DNA of 64,000 bases, from the NCBI GenBank assembly GCA_003506435.1, contig DOAQ01000006.1, positions 1-64,000 of the forward strand. The letters are read 5' to 3'. Source of the stretch: Prolixibacteraceae bacterium (GTDB lineage Bacteria; Bacteroidota; Bacteroidia; Bacteroidales; Prolixibacteraceae). Below, in pieces: positions 33,156 through 40,263 of this stretch. The translations under genes and the position numbers were made by a program. Position 1 is the first letter of the stretch, and the number at the start of each line of letters is the position of its first letter. Below the pieces are notes generated by a model. It made no database searches, was not told the origin of the DNA, and worked only from the letters and a program-made list of their open reading frames with translations.

Positions 33156-33296
33156 GGCCAACAGGAGGTGACTGTCACTTACAAGCGAGGCTTAGCAAGT
33201 CGCCGTACCTTACGATAGCGGCCCTCTCTGTTGGCTTATTTTGCCTTTAATAGTAAAATTTCGGGACTTTTGCCCCTGATATGTAAGTAACAGTCA
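33156..33296 (-). ncRNA. Structured RNA element with interleaved stems (pseudoknot-like) upstream of antirepressor gene
   Basis: Stem A pairs 33282-33296 with 33169-33183 (15 bp, one U-G). Stem B pairs 33223-33236 with 33156-33168 (about 12 bp with a bulge). The arms are interleaved, so together they make a pseudoknot or two competing folds. Stem B is followed on the minus strand by a T-rich run, terminator style. The loop carries the minus-strand motif CAGGGGCAAAAGTCC, which recurs with one change in the 8617-8712 hairpin. It could be a cis-regulatory switch or a small RNA. No known family was matched from memory. Confidence 0.55.
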
Positions 33297-33318
33297 GGAG
33301 CAAATATACGAATAAAAA

Positions 33319-33849
33319 TTATAAAATCAATTTTCCGAAAAAATCGATTGTTTTTGTATCCTCTTTAAAATTAAAAACAAGTTGCTGTTTATCGGTGTCA
33401 ATATAAAGTTTCACGCCAAAGGCACAAAATGGACTATCGTATCTTGCAATTTCTTTTCCGGCACGAGTATCATAAATGAAAAACTGGCATGAATGATCTG
33501 TTTTTGATTTTAAAGTTTCAAAATAAATGACTTTTGAATTATCACTAATAGCGCAACTACAAACATTTGCCGTTAAATATTTTTCAAATAATTTAGTTCC
33601 ATCTTGATCAAAAACAGACACAATACTTTCAGTTTCAGAACCAAGAATGCCACCAACTATTACTGTACCATTACAGGCAACATCAACATAAGTGGGTCGT
33701 TGCATTTCTTTTTGAAATAAAACCTTACCGGCCATGGTCAGCAATATGCTTCCCCCCGTTAAAGATGAATTCTTTTTGTACAATTTATAACGGCCACATC
33801 TTGAAACAAATGGGTTCATGTATAATATACCATTGAATTTGAAAAACAT
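33319..33849 (-). CDS. Unknown protein with beta-repeat character
   Basis: 176 residues with alternating short beta strands (GKVLFQKEMQ, TESIVSVFDQDGTKLFEKYL, FFIYDTRAGKEIARYDSPF) reminiscent of WD/PQQ-like propeller blades, but far too short for a full propeller. There is no signal peptide. The start may be at 33819 (MNPFVSRCGRYKL) rather than 33849. Likely an accessory gene of the lysogen. Function unknown. Confidence 0.6.
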   Translation of the reverse strand: MFFKFNGILYMNPFVSRCGRYKLYKKNSSLTGGSILLTMAGKVLFQKEMQRPTYVDVACNGTVIVGGILGSETESIVSVFDQDGTKLFEKYLTANVCSCAISDNSKVIYFETLKSKTDHSCQFFIYDTRAGKEIARYDSPFCAFGVKLYIDTDKQQLVFNFKEDTKTIDFFGKLIL

Positions 33850-34027
33850 ATAATAATTTTTAGTGTCCTAAAATATAAGAAGAATAATTAGAGCTGCAAA
33901 AATTGGCTTTTTTAACTCGCTTATTTTCCAAAAAAATCGATTGTTTTAACATTGACCAATTATTTTGTTTTCGCTAAAAAAATCGAATGCAAGTTGGTAA
34001 GCGTCGCGTCGCTGGCGAAAAGCCCTC

Positions 34028-34864
34028 CTATTGTTTACCATTTAATAATAAACTTAATACTTTATCCTTATGGATAGGCTTTTTATTTATCTCTTCGATA
34101 ATTTGTAATATATCCCTATCGGTAAACTTATAAGTAAAAGGTGATTCGTCATCAGGTATTTCAACGCCGTATAGATCATGATATATGTTGCTAATAACCG
34201 AAACCTTAACCGGTATTGTTGTCATTTGTAATAAATTATTAAAACCTTCCATATTTATAAACCATACATCTGACAAGCCAATCTTAACCTGTACAAAATA
34301 CTGGCGGCCAATACGGTCTATTTGCTGTGTGCTTATTCCATTCAAATAGCCAATATATTTCATTATTGGCGATGCTTTGGCGTATATAACACCATCGATT
34401 ACATAAATTTGATTGATGATTTGCCCCATCTTTACAGCAAATACCGTTTTTTCCTGGTACTTGCTTGCTGTTTGGCTTAATTGCTTCGGTTGCTGTTTCT
34501 GTTCAATGGTTGCATGAAATACTTTACGGTAAACCTCGAAAACAGGATGTACACGGCTCGCAATAAAATATTCAAGGCAGGGCACTGAAAGCCAGTATTC
34601 AGTGACAGGACGCCCTCCTTTTGAGTTTTTGCCATTTTGGGCTAAAACTTGATAATGAACATCTTCAACAAAATTTGTTTTTAATGCTCTTACTGCTTTC
34701 CCTTTTTCTGAATAAGCCAAAGGCCACGCATCATCAAGGTTTACCGGGAAGTCTTTCCCGATTTGTTTAAGTTCAAGGATTTTCTCAAAGTAATTCTTCA
34801 CAATTGCAGGGGTTGAATCCTTTGTCAATTGTAACCCTTTTGCTTGCTTTTCATTCTTTTCCAT
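34028..34864 (-). CDS. Phage antirepressor-like protein, second copy
   Basis: 278 residues. It includes EYWLSVPCLEYFIASRVHPV with FEVYRKVFHAT, as in antirepressor/KilA-type proteins, then a C-terminal region with WFINMEGFNNLLQ. Start set to the ATG at 34864 (MEKNEKQ); the frame from 34888 uses TTG. It resembles the 32397-33125 protein in its opening residues but the two differ elsewhere. Probably relieves repression or modulates lysogeny. The specific partner is unknown. Confidence 0.65.
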   Translation of the reverse strand: MEKNEKQAKGLQLTKDSTPAIVKNYFEKILELKQIGKDFPVNLDDAWPLAYSEKGKAVRALKTNFVEDVHYQVLAQNGKNSKGGRPVTEYWLSVPCLEYFIASRVHPVFEVYRKVFHATIEQKQQPKQLSQTASKYQEKTVFAVKMGQIINQIYVIDGVIYAKASPIMKYIGYLNGISTQQIDRIGRQYFVQVKIGLSDVWFINMEGFNNLLQMTTIPVKVSVISNIYHDLYGVEIPDDESPFTYKFTDRDILQIIEEINKKPIHKDKVLSLLLNGKQ

Positions 34865-34884
34865 TTTTAACGATTTAATCGTTG

Positions 34885-35250
34885 TCAATTACAAATTTTA
34901 AGTTTCCTCCATATCTGTCCGTTGCTGGTAACCAGTAATGTATCGTTCTGTATAACTGCCGAGGTAGTTACCCCGTTAATTTTAAAGTTTACACACATGC
35001 CGCACGTGTTGTATGTACCCGGTACAATGTACACACAGGTGCCGCTATGCAAATCGGTGTCTTTTTGTATAGAAACCTGCTGGCACTGGTCGTAACTGTA
35101 AAAATCGAGTTCCAGTACGCATTTTCCGCCTATTTCGGCCATTAAAGCTGTGTCGGGCGAGTACCAATAGGTGCCAACAAAATTATTCTCCGGAAGATCG
35201 GTTTTGCACGAAGCAAGCACGATCAGAAGGATTGGTATCAGTGTTTTCAT
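34885..35250 (-). CDS. Lipoprotein of unknown function (cargo gene)
   Basis: 121 residues with a lipoprotein signal (LIPILLIVLASC, lipid Cys at residue 15) and a Cys-containing beta-rich mature domain (CVYIVPGTYNTCGMCVNF). A surface or periplasmic lipoprotein in an early phage operon is best explained as lysogenic conversion, for instance superinfection exclusion. That role is inference. Confidence 0.75.
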   Translation of the reverse strand: MKTLIPILLIVLASCKTDLPENNFVGTYWYSPDTALMAEIGGKCVLELDFYSYDQCQQVSIQKDTDLHSGTCVYIVPGTYNTCGMCVNFKINGVTTSAVIQNDTLLVTSNGQIWRKLKICN

Positions 35251-35251
35251 A

Positions 35252-35506
35252 TCAGTTATTCTTTTTGTTTCGGTACCATTCGCTTGCTTGTTTGCGCGCC
35301 TGACGTCCGGCTTCGCGCTCGGCCATTTGTTCGGCCAGACGCATAATCATGCGCCCCGAATCGCTGTTTTGGTTACGGTATCCGTTAAGCATTGCAGAAA
35401 CAACAGAACCAGATGTGCTGCACAACCTTGCTATTTTTTTTTGTCCGCCACGCGGCAGCGAGTTAATGAGGTCAAGCCTCCGGTGGCGTATTATTTCCCG
35501 TTTCAT
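35252..35506 (-). CDS. Small HTH DNA-binding protein
   Basis: 84 residues with a Cro/Ner-like helix-turn-helix (GGQKKIARLCSTSGSVVSAM, then LNGYRNQ) and a basic helical tail. Resembles the regulator at 44531-44743 in the NGYR motif. Probably a transcriptional regulator of the early operon. Confidence 0.7.
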   Translation of the reverse strand: MKREIIRHRRLDLINSLPRGGQKKIARLCSTSGSVVSAMLNGYRNQNSDSGRMIMRLAEQMAEREAGRQARKQASEWYRNKKNN

Positions 35507-35727
35507 CTGTTTTTTCGTTTTATAAGTTTTAATTCTTCGAGTGCGTCAAGCAGATCGACTTCTGTTTGATGTTCAAAAACCGCTACCCCGTTTTTACATT
35601 CAGGGCATGTTTCCTGTTTATAGCCTCGTGTAACTTTAGCGGTTCCGCCGCAGTACGAACACATGCGGCGGGCGTAGGTAATACGTTTCACCCTGAAAAC
35701 TACACGACTGGTAAGTTCGTCGCTCAT
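35503..35727 (-). CDS. Small zinc-ribbon protein
   Basis: 74 residues with two CxxC knuckles (CSYCGG and CPECKN) of a DnaJ-type zinc ribbon, then a helical tail. The start at 35727 (MSDELTSR) overlaps the preceding stop by 4 bp (ATGA type), favouring it over the longer frame. Role unknown. Confidence 0.72.
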   Translation of the reverse strand: MSDELTSRVVFRVKRITYARRMCSYCGGTAKVTRGYKQETCPECKNGVAVFEHQTEVDLLDALEELKLIKRKNR

Positions 35728-35855
35728 GCGCTGGCGTGTATGTGCGCCCCGCAGTCGGGGCAGGTATCGCCATGCAGCCTCCGGTCGAACCAGTGGCCGC
35801 AACGAATGCACTGGTGCCATATTTCGTGATTACTTAAACGTTGTTTCTTTTTCAT
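35724..35855 (-). CDS. Very small zinc-ribbon protein
   Basis: 43 residues with CIRCGHWF and CPDCGA, two CxxC pairs of a rubredoxin-like zinc ribbon. The ATG at 35855 follows the phosphatase stop region closely, and its end is coupled to the next zinc-ribbon gene. Often found among Bacteroidota phage early genes; function unknown. Confidence 0.68.
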   Translation of the reverse strand: MKKKQRLSNHEIWHQCIRCGHWFDRRLHGDTCPDCGAHIHASA

Positions 35856-35856
35856 T

Positions 35857-36171
35857 TCAAAGGCTTTTAAATGCTTTATCGTCAATGTATTTATCTGCGT
35901 AAACCTTACGGCTGTTGCCAAGGTGGAGGTAAGGATGCTCAGGCAGGTTCTCGTTAATGGCGTCGAAATGCAGCCCCATAAGCGAACAGAAGGCCACTGC
36001 CTCGGTAAGGTGTTTGCGCTGTACCGAATCCTCACGGCAGGTCCACAAAATGAGTTGATGTCCCTCGGACCTGAGCGTTTTAGCGCGGTCGAACTGTTCG
36101 GGGATCATGGGGCCAATATCGGGCCACTTGTCTTCCACCAGCGTTCCGTCGAAATCTATTGCTATAATCAT
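35857..36171 (-). CDS. HAD-like phosphatase domain protein
   Basis: 104 residues starting IIAIDFDGTLVEDKWPDIG, which is HAD motif I (DFDGT), followed by EGHQLILWTCREDS (motif II, with Thr) and a C-terminal ADKYIDDKAF (motif IV). It is a minimal cap-less HAD hydrolase, possibly acting on nucleotides or sugar phosphates. Start at the ATG 36171 directly before the motif. Confidence 0.8.
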   Translation of the reverse strand: MIIAIDFDGTLVEDKWPDIGPMIPEQFDRAKTLRSEGHQLILWTCREDSVQRKHLTEAVAFCSLMGLHFDAINENLPEHPYLHLGNSRKVYADKYIDDKAFKSL

Positions 36172-36172
36172 T

Positions 36173-36373
36173 TTATATAAAATATTCGGCAAATCGTTTG
36201 CCGTTGTGGTTTACCAGCCGCGAATGAATGACCATGCCGCATTTCTTCAGGTTATGAATTCGTGCGCCGAGGCGCAGGCAGTTAAACTGCCGCAAGGCAT
36301 CGAGCGGGGTAATTGTTTTCCCCGCTTCGAGATGCCTGCGTATTTGTTCATTCTGACTGATCGCTGTTTCCAT
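36173..36373 (-). CDS. Small winged-helix DNA-binding protein (HTH_39-like)
   Basis: 66 residues with the pattern QIRRHLEAGKTITPLDALRQ, then FNCLRLGARIHNLKKCG, typical of the HTH_39 winged-helix family in Bacteroidota phages and integrative elements. Start at 36373; the frame continues upstream to 36616 only as a shadow of the neighbouring gene. It overlaps the 3' end of the VR2-containing gene by 26 bp. Confidence 0.78.
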   Translation of the reverse strand: METAISQNEQIRRHLEAGKTITPLDALRQFNCLRLGARIHNLKKCGMVIHSRLVNHNGKRFAEYFI

Positions 36374-36767
36374 TTGTTTTTGGATAAGTGAACAAAATAA
36401 TTTCGCGATATATATCGCGAAATTGCGAAGCCGCGTACCGTGCCAGTTCCCGCGTTTTAAAGCCAAGCCGAGAACCGAGAAGCGCATCCGCATACGACAC
36501 CGCGTAAGACGTAAACGCATCCGCGAGACCGGCAAACGAGCCAAGAGTTTCGACATACCACCAAGGGTAATAGATGTATTCGTTGTAATTATTCCAGTCC
36601 TTTTCCCAGCCTTCATTTAGTGCCGATGTAATGACTGACAATTTGTAAAAGTTTACAACTGCTTCCTGATGCTTTGGCATCAATCCAGATACATCGGGAA
36701 TATTCGGTTCGATACCATGATGCGCGCAGGCATCTTCAAATGATTTAATTTTTTCCGTAATTTGCAT
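36348..36767 (-). CDS. Second DGR target: small protein with remote variable repeat
   Basis: 139 residues. The N-terminal 70 are conserved-looking (YIYYPWWYVETLGS). Residues about 74-99 are encoded by a variable repeat (AGLADAFTSYAVSYADALLG). The tail (GSRLGFKTRELARYAASQF) is helical. The protein is not a virion component by position: it sits among small early genes, far from the tail genes. The GSRLGF element is shared with the tail target. From memory, proteins with this GSRLxxKxxELAxYxxxQF tail are common in Bacteroidota phages. Function unknown; it presumably displays a variable surface. Confidence 0.85.
   Translation of the reverse strand: MQITEKIKSFEDACAHHGIEPNIPDVSGLMPKHQEAVVNFYKLSVITSALNEGWEKDWNNYNEYIYYPWWYVETLGSFAGLADAFTSYAVSYADALLGSRLGFKTRELARYAASQFRDIYREIILFTYPKTNGNSDQSE
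36399..36424. repeat. Perfect 26-bp palindrome downstream of VR2
   Basis: AATTTCGCGATAT and its exact reverse complement, lying inside the VR2 gene 36 bp beyond the initiation region. It encodes QFRDIYREII in frame. DGR targets usually need a hairpin or cruciform shortly after the variable repeat, and this palindrome is a natural candidate. Confidence 0.75.
36461..36548 (-). repeat. DGR variable repeat 2 (VR2), remote from template
   Basis: Aligns to the template repeat without gaps (offset 22974). Over 36470-36548 there are 19 differences, 18 at template adenines (of 24 such positions) and one elsewhere (36521). The IMH region 36461-36471 is shared with VR1 and differs from the template at the bases equivalent to 13490 and 13495. 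Similarity ends at 36549, so VR2 is shorter than VR1. Confidence 0.93.
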
Positions 36768-36837
36768 AGCGTTTTATTATATAATTCGTACTGGCAGGCC
36801 ACCGCCTAAACTTACAGGCGCAGGCGGTGGTACTGCT

Positions 36838-37509
36838 TTATAGCCTGTTAAAACTAGGTTCAAGTTTTTTCCAAACCCCCATATCGTTTTTCTCCGAGAA
36901 ATAGAAGTTGGTAGCGGTGGTTTCAACCAGGTGCGATTCGCGGAAAAGGCTCATTGTTTCAGAATAGTCATTGTCGTTGAACTGTTCTTCAAGATCGTAC
37001 AGCTTTGAGATCGACTTATAATCAAGATCACCGTACTTATTGCGTTCCAACAAGGTCATGGCAAGTTGATACATCGGATTGTCGGTACCTTTTTCTTTCC
37101 CGGCAATCCAGTTGCGCAGAAATTCAATCAACCGGGCGGCAGCCACGTCGGCGCGCTCGTCAAATTTCTTTACCTTGTTTGTTTTCACTTCAATTTTAAA
37201 GTTTCCTTCCTGAAGGGTGAACGATAGCTGGTTATCGAACCGAAGTTGTCCGTATTCCTCCATCACCTTGCGGAATGCTTCGGTTTCGTCTGAAACGAAG
37301 GCAAACAGGCCACGAACGTTCTCTGTTACCACACGTACTTGTTGTTCAATTTTCAGCACTACCTCGGCACGTATGCCCTGGTAGACTTCGCGCTGTCGGA
37401 TTTTTTCGTCGTGTTCCTGTTGTCTCTTTTGCTCCAGCAGCTTTTCAAGGTGGGCTGCCGAGAATTTGGTCAGGTCAATTGCCTGATCCGATAGTGTTTT
37501 TTCTTGCAT
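36838..37509 (-). CDS. DUF3164 family protein
   Basis: 223 residues, with a long charged helix near the N-terminus (LEQKRQQEHDEKIRQREVYQ) and FDNQLSFTLQEGNFKIEVKT, the pattern of the DUF3164 family found in Mu-like phage early regions. Its biochemical role is unsettled. It is located in the expected block downstream of the transposition genes. Confidence 0.78.
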   Translation of the reverse strand: MQEKTLSDQAIDLTKFSAAHLEKLLEQKRQQEHDEKIRQREVYQGIRAEVVLKIEQQVRVVTENVRGLFAFVSDETEAFRKVMEEYGQLRFDNQLSFTLQEGNFKIEVKTNKVKKFDERADVAAARLIEFLRNWIAGKEKGTDNPMYQLAMTLLERNKYGDLDYKSISKLYDLEEQFNDNDYSETMSLFRESHLVETTATNFYFSEKNDMGVWKKLEPSFNRL

Positions 37510-37511
37510 AC

Positions 37512-37709
37512 TTACTTGTTTTTAAGTTTGATATTTATTTGATCAATTAATCGGGCCATGCCGAAACATTGCTCCCGGGTAATGCCTAAAATCTGAAGGG
37601 TTTCGTTGTCGAATTCGCGGTGTTCGGGTTTCTTGGTTACCGCAGCGAAAGTAAAGCCCATACTCTTTTTCAGGGCTTTTGCTGTGCTTTTTGAAATGGT
37701 TACTTGCAT
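37512..37709 (-). CDS. Small early protein, unknown
   Basis: 65 residues (KSTAKALKKSMGFTFAAVTK, then LGITREQCFGMARLIDQI). It ends 3 bp before the DUF3164 start and overlaps the gene upstream by 10 bp. Possibly DNA-binding. No family recognised. Confidence 0.62.
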   Translation of the reverse strand: MQVTISKSTAKALKKSMGFTFAAVTKKPEHREFDNETLQILGITREQCFGMARLIDQINIKLKNK

Positions 37710-37912
37710 GTTCTATTTTTTTTAAGTTCTGTTAATTTAGCCTTCGCCCGCATACACATGTAATTATTGAAAGTTGATTGCGAAATATGATAGCGGTCGC
37801 GGATCACATTAAAGTAGACCCATGTTTGCGACACACCTTTTTTTTTGTATTCAAGCATAATAGCCTGAATCTCGATTACTCTCAATAGAAAATTTTCACT
37901 TGTGTATGCCAT
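37700..37912 (-). CDS. Small early protein with HTH-like helices
   Basis: 70 residues with EYKKKGVSQTWVYFNVIRDR and YHISQSTFNNYMCM, an HTH-type pattern. It starts 6 bp after the GemA-like gene stop. Likely a small regulator. Unassigned. Confidence 0.65.
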   Translation of the reverse strand: MAYTSENFLLRVIEIQAIMLEYKKKGVSQTWVYFNVIRDRYHISQSTFNNYMCMRAKAKLTELKKNRTCK

Positions 37913-37917
37913 GCTGT

Positions 37918-38364
37918 TTAATTGAGATAGCTAAGTATTTCGAGTTCCTCCTGTGTAAACTGATAAACTGCCGAAAGATCTTTCTGTTTTTTCAGAAAAG
38001 CATAGTAGACATTGATCAACCGCTCGCGGGGGATGTCGTTAAACGACTTATGCCCCGTAGCCCGGCAGGCTATCGACTTGATAAGGACGGCGTTGGTTTC
38101 ATGCCCGGTAATCTTCATCCAGCCGCCAATGGCAGCCATTACCCGCTTGCGCCATTTATCCATGTCGGCCAGCGCCGGGTTGGCAATTATTTCCAACTTT
38201 TTAATAAGTTCATCAAGCTGCACGCAGTTAAGGTCGCGGCTGCTGGACACCCCGTAACTTTCGATCATTGTCCTCTTTTCGTAGTCCTCCATGCCGATGC
38301 GGGTACAGAGGGTATGGAAGCGGCGCAATAACCAGGTTTGCTGTTTGTCGTTTATTGTTTTCAT
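37918..38364 (-). CDS. GemA/gp16-like early regulatory protein (tentative)
   Basis: 148 residues. The order QQTWLLRRFHTLCTRIGM, then KRTMIESYGVSSSRDL and a C-terminal helical domain (DIPRERLINVYYAFLKKQKD) is reminiscent of the gp16/GemA (DUF1018) family of Mu-like phages, but divergent. Its position in the early operon supports that. Role in Mu: modulation of host gene expression and supercoiling. Confidence 0.55.
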   Translation of the reverse strand: MKTINDKQQTWLLRRFHTLCTRIGMEDYEKRTMIESYGVSSSRDLNCVQLDELIKKLEIIANPALADMDKWRKRVMAAIGGWMKITGHETNAVLIKSIACRATGHKSFNDIPRERLINVYYAFLKKQKDLSAVYQFTQEELEILSYLN

Positions 38365-38732
38365 AATTCCGAATTATCAAATTCAATTTGCATTTGTTTT
38401 GCGACAACAGACTGATGTCCTATACCCTGACAAGCCATCCCTAGACTTCCATCTTTATATGTTAAAATAGGATTAACACCGCAAGGCAATGAAGCATATC
38501 CGCACCAACCATTTTGAAAGTGCGTACAATCGCTGCACTCATATATGTTTGAGTAATATTCATTTACTCTTTGCCCTCCAGGTAGCGCCATTGCTTTTTG
38601 CCAGCGGGCCTTCCTTTCATCTTCGGTGTAGTCGCTTTTTCTACGCCCCAGAATCTGCTCAAACGAGCTATTTTTTTCTATCTGCTCGAACGGCAAAGGG
38701 TAAATTTGTTGATGTTGTAATATTTTTTCCAT
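38361..38732 (-). CDS. Cys-rich small protein, unknown
   Basis: 123 residues with Cys clusters (CSDCTHFQNGWCGYASLPC) that could bind zinc or an iron-sulfur centre, preceded by a basic segment (DERKARWQKAMALPG). It overlaps the GemA-like gene by 4 bp. Function unknown. Confidence 0.65.
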   Translation of the reverse strand: MEKILQHQQIYPLPFEQIEKNSSFEQILGRRKSDYTEDERKARWQKAMALPGGQRVNEYYSNIYECSDCTHFQNGWCGYASLPCGVNPILTYKDGSLGMACQGIGHQSVVAKQMQIEFDNSEL

Positions 38733-38743
38733 TTTGTATTGAG

Positions 38744-38965
38744 TTAATATTTAAAGTCAGTCCAGTGAATAATTTTCCCTGAGAAATCGGATTTGAACCA
38801 CGAAAAGAATTGTTCAACTGAGTTAAATCCGTCATTTTTGGCAAGAATCTTAATCTCAGAATTGCTTAAGTCTTTTCTATAAATTGAGTTGGCGTCCCGT
38901 CCGTGAACTTTGTTGAAAATGGTAGTATCATTGTTCGCTGTTGTGATAGTGTAAAACAAGATCAT
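38744..38965 (-). CDS. Small early protein, unknown
   Basis: 73 residues, with DANSIYRKDLSNSEIKILAK and a terminal IIHWTDFKY, a form familiar among small Bacteroidota phage proteins. It overlaps the upstream gene by 38 bp. No function assigned. Confidence 0.62.
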   Translation of the reverse strand: MILFYTITTANNDTTIFNKVHGRDANSIYRKDLSNSEIKILAKNDGFNSVEQFFSWFKSDFSGKIIHWTDFKY

Positions 38966-39209
38966 CGATCGACGTAAAAATCGGAGAATCCTTTTCGTTG
39001 ATATAAAACCAAACTTTCGGTTTTCCGAATTTCATAAAGCTGCGAACCGGCGTGTGTACTTCCTTTACCAGTTCTTTTCCGTGCAGTGGTTTGCCTTCAC
39101 ATTCAAGCACGCCAATGTATTTCGACGAGTGCTGTTTTGCCATCGCAATATGAAGTACGTTTTTAAAATCGCATACCTGTATGCCTTCTGTAATGCTATT
39201 TTTAGTCAT
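38928..39209 (-). CDS. Small early protein, unknown
   Basis: 93 residues (HIAMAKQHSSKYIGVLECEG, KVWFYINEKDSPIF). Start chosen at ATG 39209; the frame runs to 39236 without an ATG there. Ends inside the following gene. Compact alpha/beta character. No family recognised. Confidence 0.6.
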   Translation of the reverse strand: MTKNSITEGIQVCDFKNVLHIAMAKQHSSKYIGVLECEGKPLHGKELVKEVHTPVRSFMKFGKPKVWFYINEKDSPIFTSIDDLVLHYHNSEQ

Positions 39210-39211
39210 AA

Positions 39212-39400
39212 TTAAATAATAGATGTTTGAATACAAAACCCGAATTCACGCGAAAGCTGTTCGTACTGCTTGTCTTTCACTACTTCTATCGCGGTATGTG
39301 TATTTGCTATAAAAAACCGTTGATTCCTTTTTTTTTGCAGATCGGGATATTTCTTTTTTACAGCAAACGTCAACCTGTACATTTTTGATTTTTTAGCCAT
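39212..39400 (-). CDS. Small basic early protein, unknown
   Basis: 62 residues, basic (KKSKMYRLTFAVKKKYPDLQ, then KKRNQRFFIA). Lies 2 bp upstream of the next start and 21 bp after the ATPase stop, so it belongs to the operon. Possibly nucleic-acid binding. No family recognised. Confidence 0.6.
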   Translation of the reverse strand: MAKKSKMYRLTFAVKKKYPDLQKKRNQRFFIANTHTAIEVVKDKQYEQLSREFGFCIQTSII

Positions 39401-39421
39401 AATCGTAAATTGTAAATCGGT

Positions 39422-40042
39422 TTATCCCCAATACATTTCAGCCATATCGTCTGAAATAGTAATTTCGCCGCCCTGGGGCGCGAACCGTGAGACTACAAAG
39501 GCCTTTAAGCCCCGTACTTGTATATACACTTTCGCCAGCTTTTTAGCCATTTTTGCGGCTGCCGGGTAAGGTTCCTTTCGTTCCTCGTGCCCCACGCAAA
39601 CAAATAGCTTGTCGGGGTGCCGTTCGCTTAGTTGGCGAAGGCCGAGGCCTTTTAGTTCGTCGCCATACACCACCAGGTTATCGATGAATATGATCCGCTG
39701 CTGTTTGTATTTCTTAATCTTTTCTTCGAGTTCAGGAACGGGCATGTACTCATCGAAAACTATCCGGTCTGCCGGTGTAATCCCTGCGCGGGTGATGGCA
39801 TCGCGGAAGCTCTTATCTGTGCCTTCCTCGGCGCTGATGTAGCGTACCTTTTCGGCAGTTGCCAAATCCTTTGCTAATTGCAAGGTGAACCATGTTTTCC
39901 CGTTTTTTTCGGGGCCATAAATCAGCCAGATGCCTTTCATTTCAGCATCACCGATAGCTTTTTCAAATACCGGGTTCTGAAATTGGACCGTGCGCCCAAG
40001 GCGCATGTCAAAAAGGTTGCGGGTTGATAAGGAGCGTTTCAT
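39422..40042 (-). CDS. RecA/AAA-type P-loop ATPase
   Basis: 206 residues with Walker A GPEKNGKTWF (near residue 43) and Walker B RIIFIDNLVVY (near 115). The layout (VRYISAEEGTDKSF, a sensor-like stretch) is of the RecA-like/DnaB-accessory class that phages use near replication. It is distinct from the MuB-like ATPase two genes away. Role in replication or recombination is inferred. Confidence 0.8.
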   Translation of the reverse strand: MKRSLSTRNLFDMRLGRTVQFQNPVFEKAIGDAEMKGIWLIYGPEKNGKTWFTLQLAKDLATAEKVRYISAEEGTDKSFRDAITRAGITPADRIVFDEYMPVPELEEKIKKYKQQRIIFIDNLVVYGDELKGLGLRQLSERHPDKLFVCVGHEERKEPYPAAAKMAKKLAKVYIQVRGLKAFVVSRFAPQGGEITISDDMAEMYWG

Positions 40043-40263
40043 AATTCTTCAATTTTTTCTATTGAATATTTCAACTCCATTATATCTCCAACTTTAGTTT
40101 CAAATACCACAAATTCCCCAATTTCAATCTCGTTATTTAAAACTTTGCAATCAACCCAAACAGAAGCCTGAAATGGTCCGCAATCAATTACGGTTCCGTT
40201 TTCGTCGATAATCCACCAAAGAAAATCCTGCCCATGATCTTCGAAATAAATTTTCTTTTTCAT
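40039..40263 (-). CDS. Small paralog protein A
   Basis: 74 residues with KIYFEDHGQDFLWWIIDENG and VIDCGPFQ. It is a clear tandem paralog of the next gene upstream (40260-40493): both have F-E-D, D-x-NG-x-V-x-DC and a terminal KxxEL. Its start overlaps that gene's stop. Function unknown; possibly a pair of related anti-host or regulatory proteins. Confidence 0.7.
   Translation of the reverse strand: MKKKIYFEDHGQDFLWWIIDENGTVIDCGPFQASVWVDCKVLNNEIEIGEFVVFETKVGDIMELKYSIEKIEEL

Noticed and set aside
36423..36620. Plus-strand ORF across VR2 (and the analogous 13602-13844)
   Set aside because: Antisense shadow of the variable repeats; the similar Arg-rich translations come from repeat homology.
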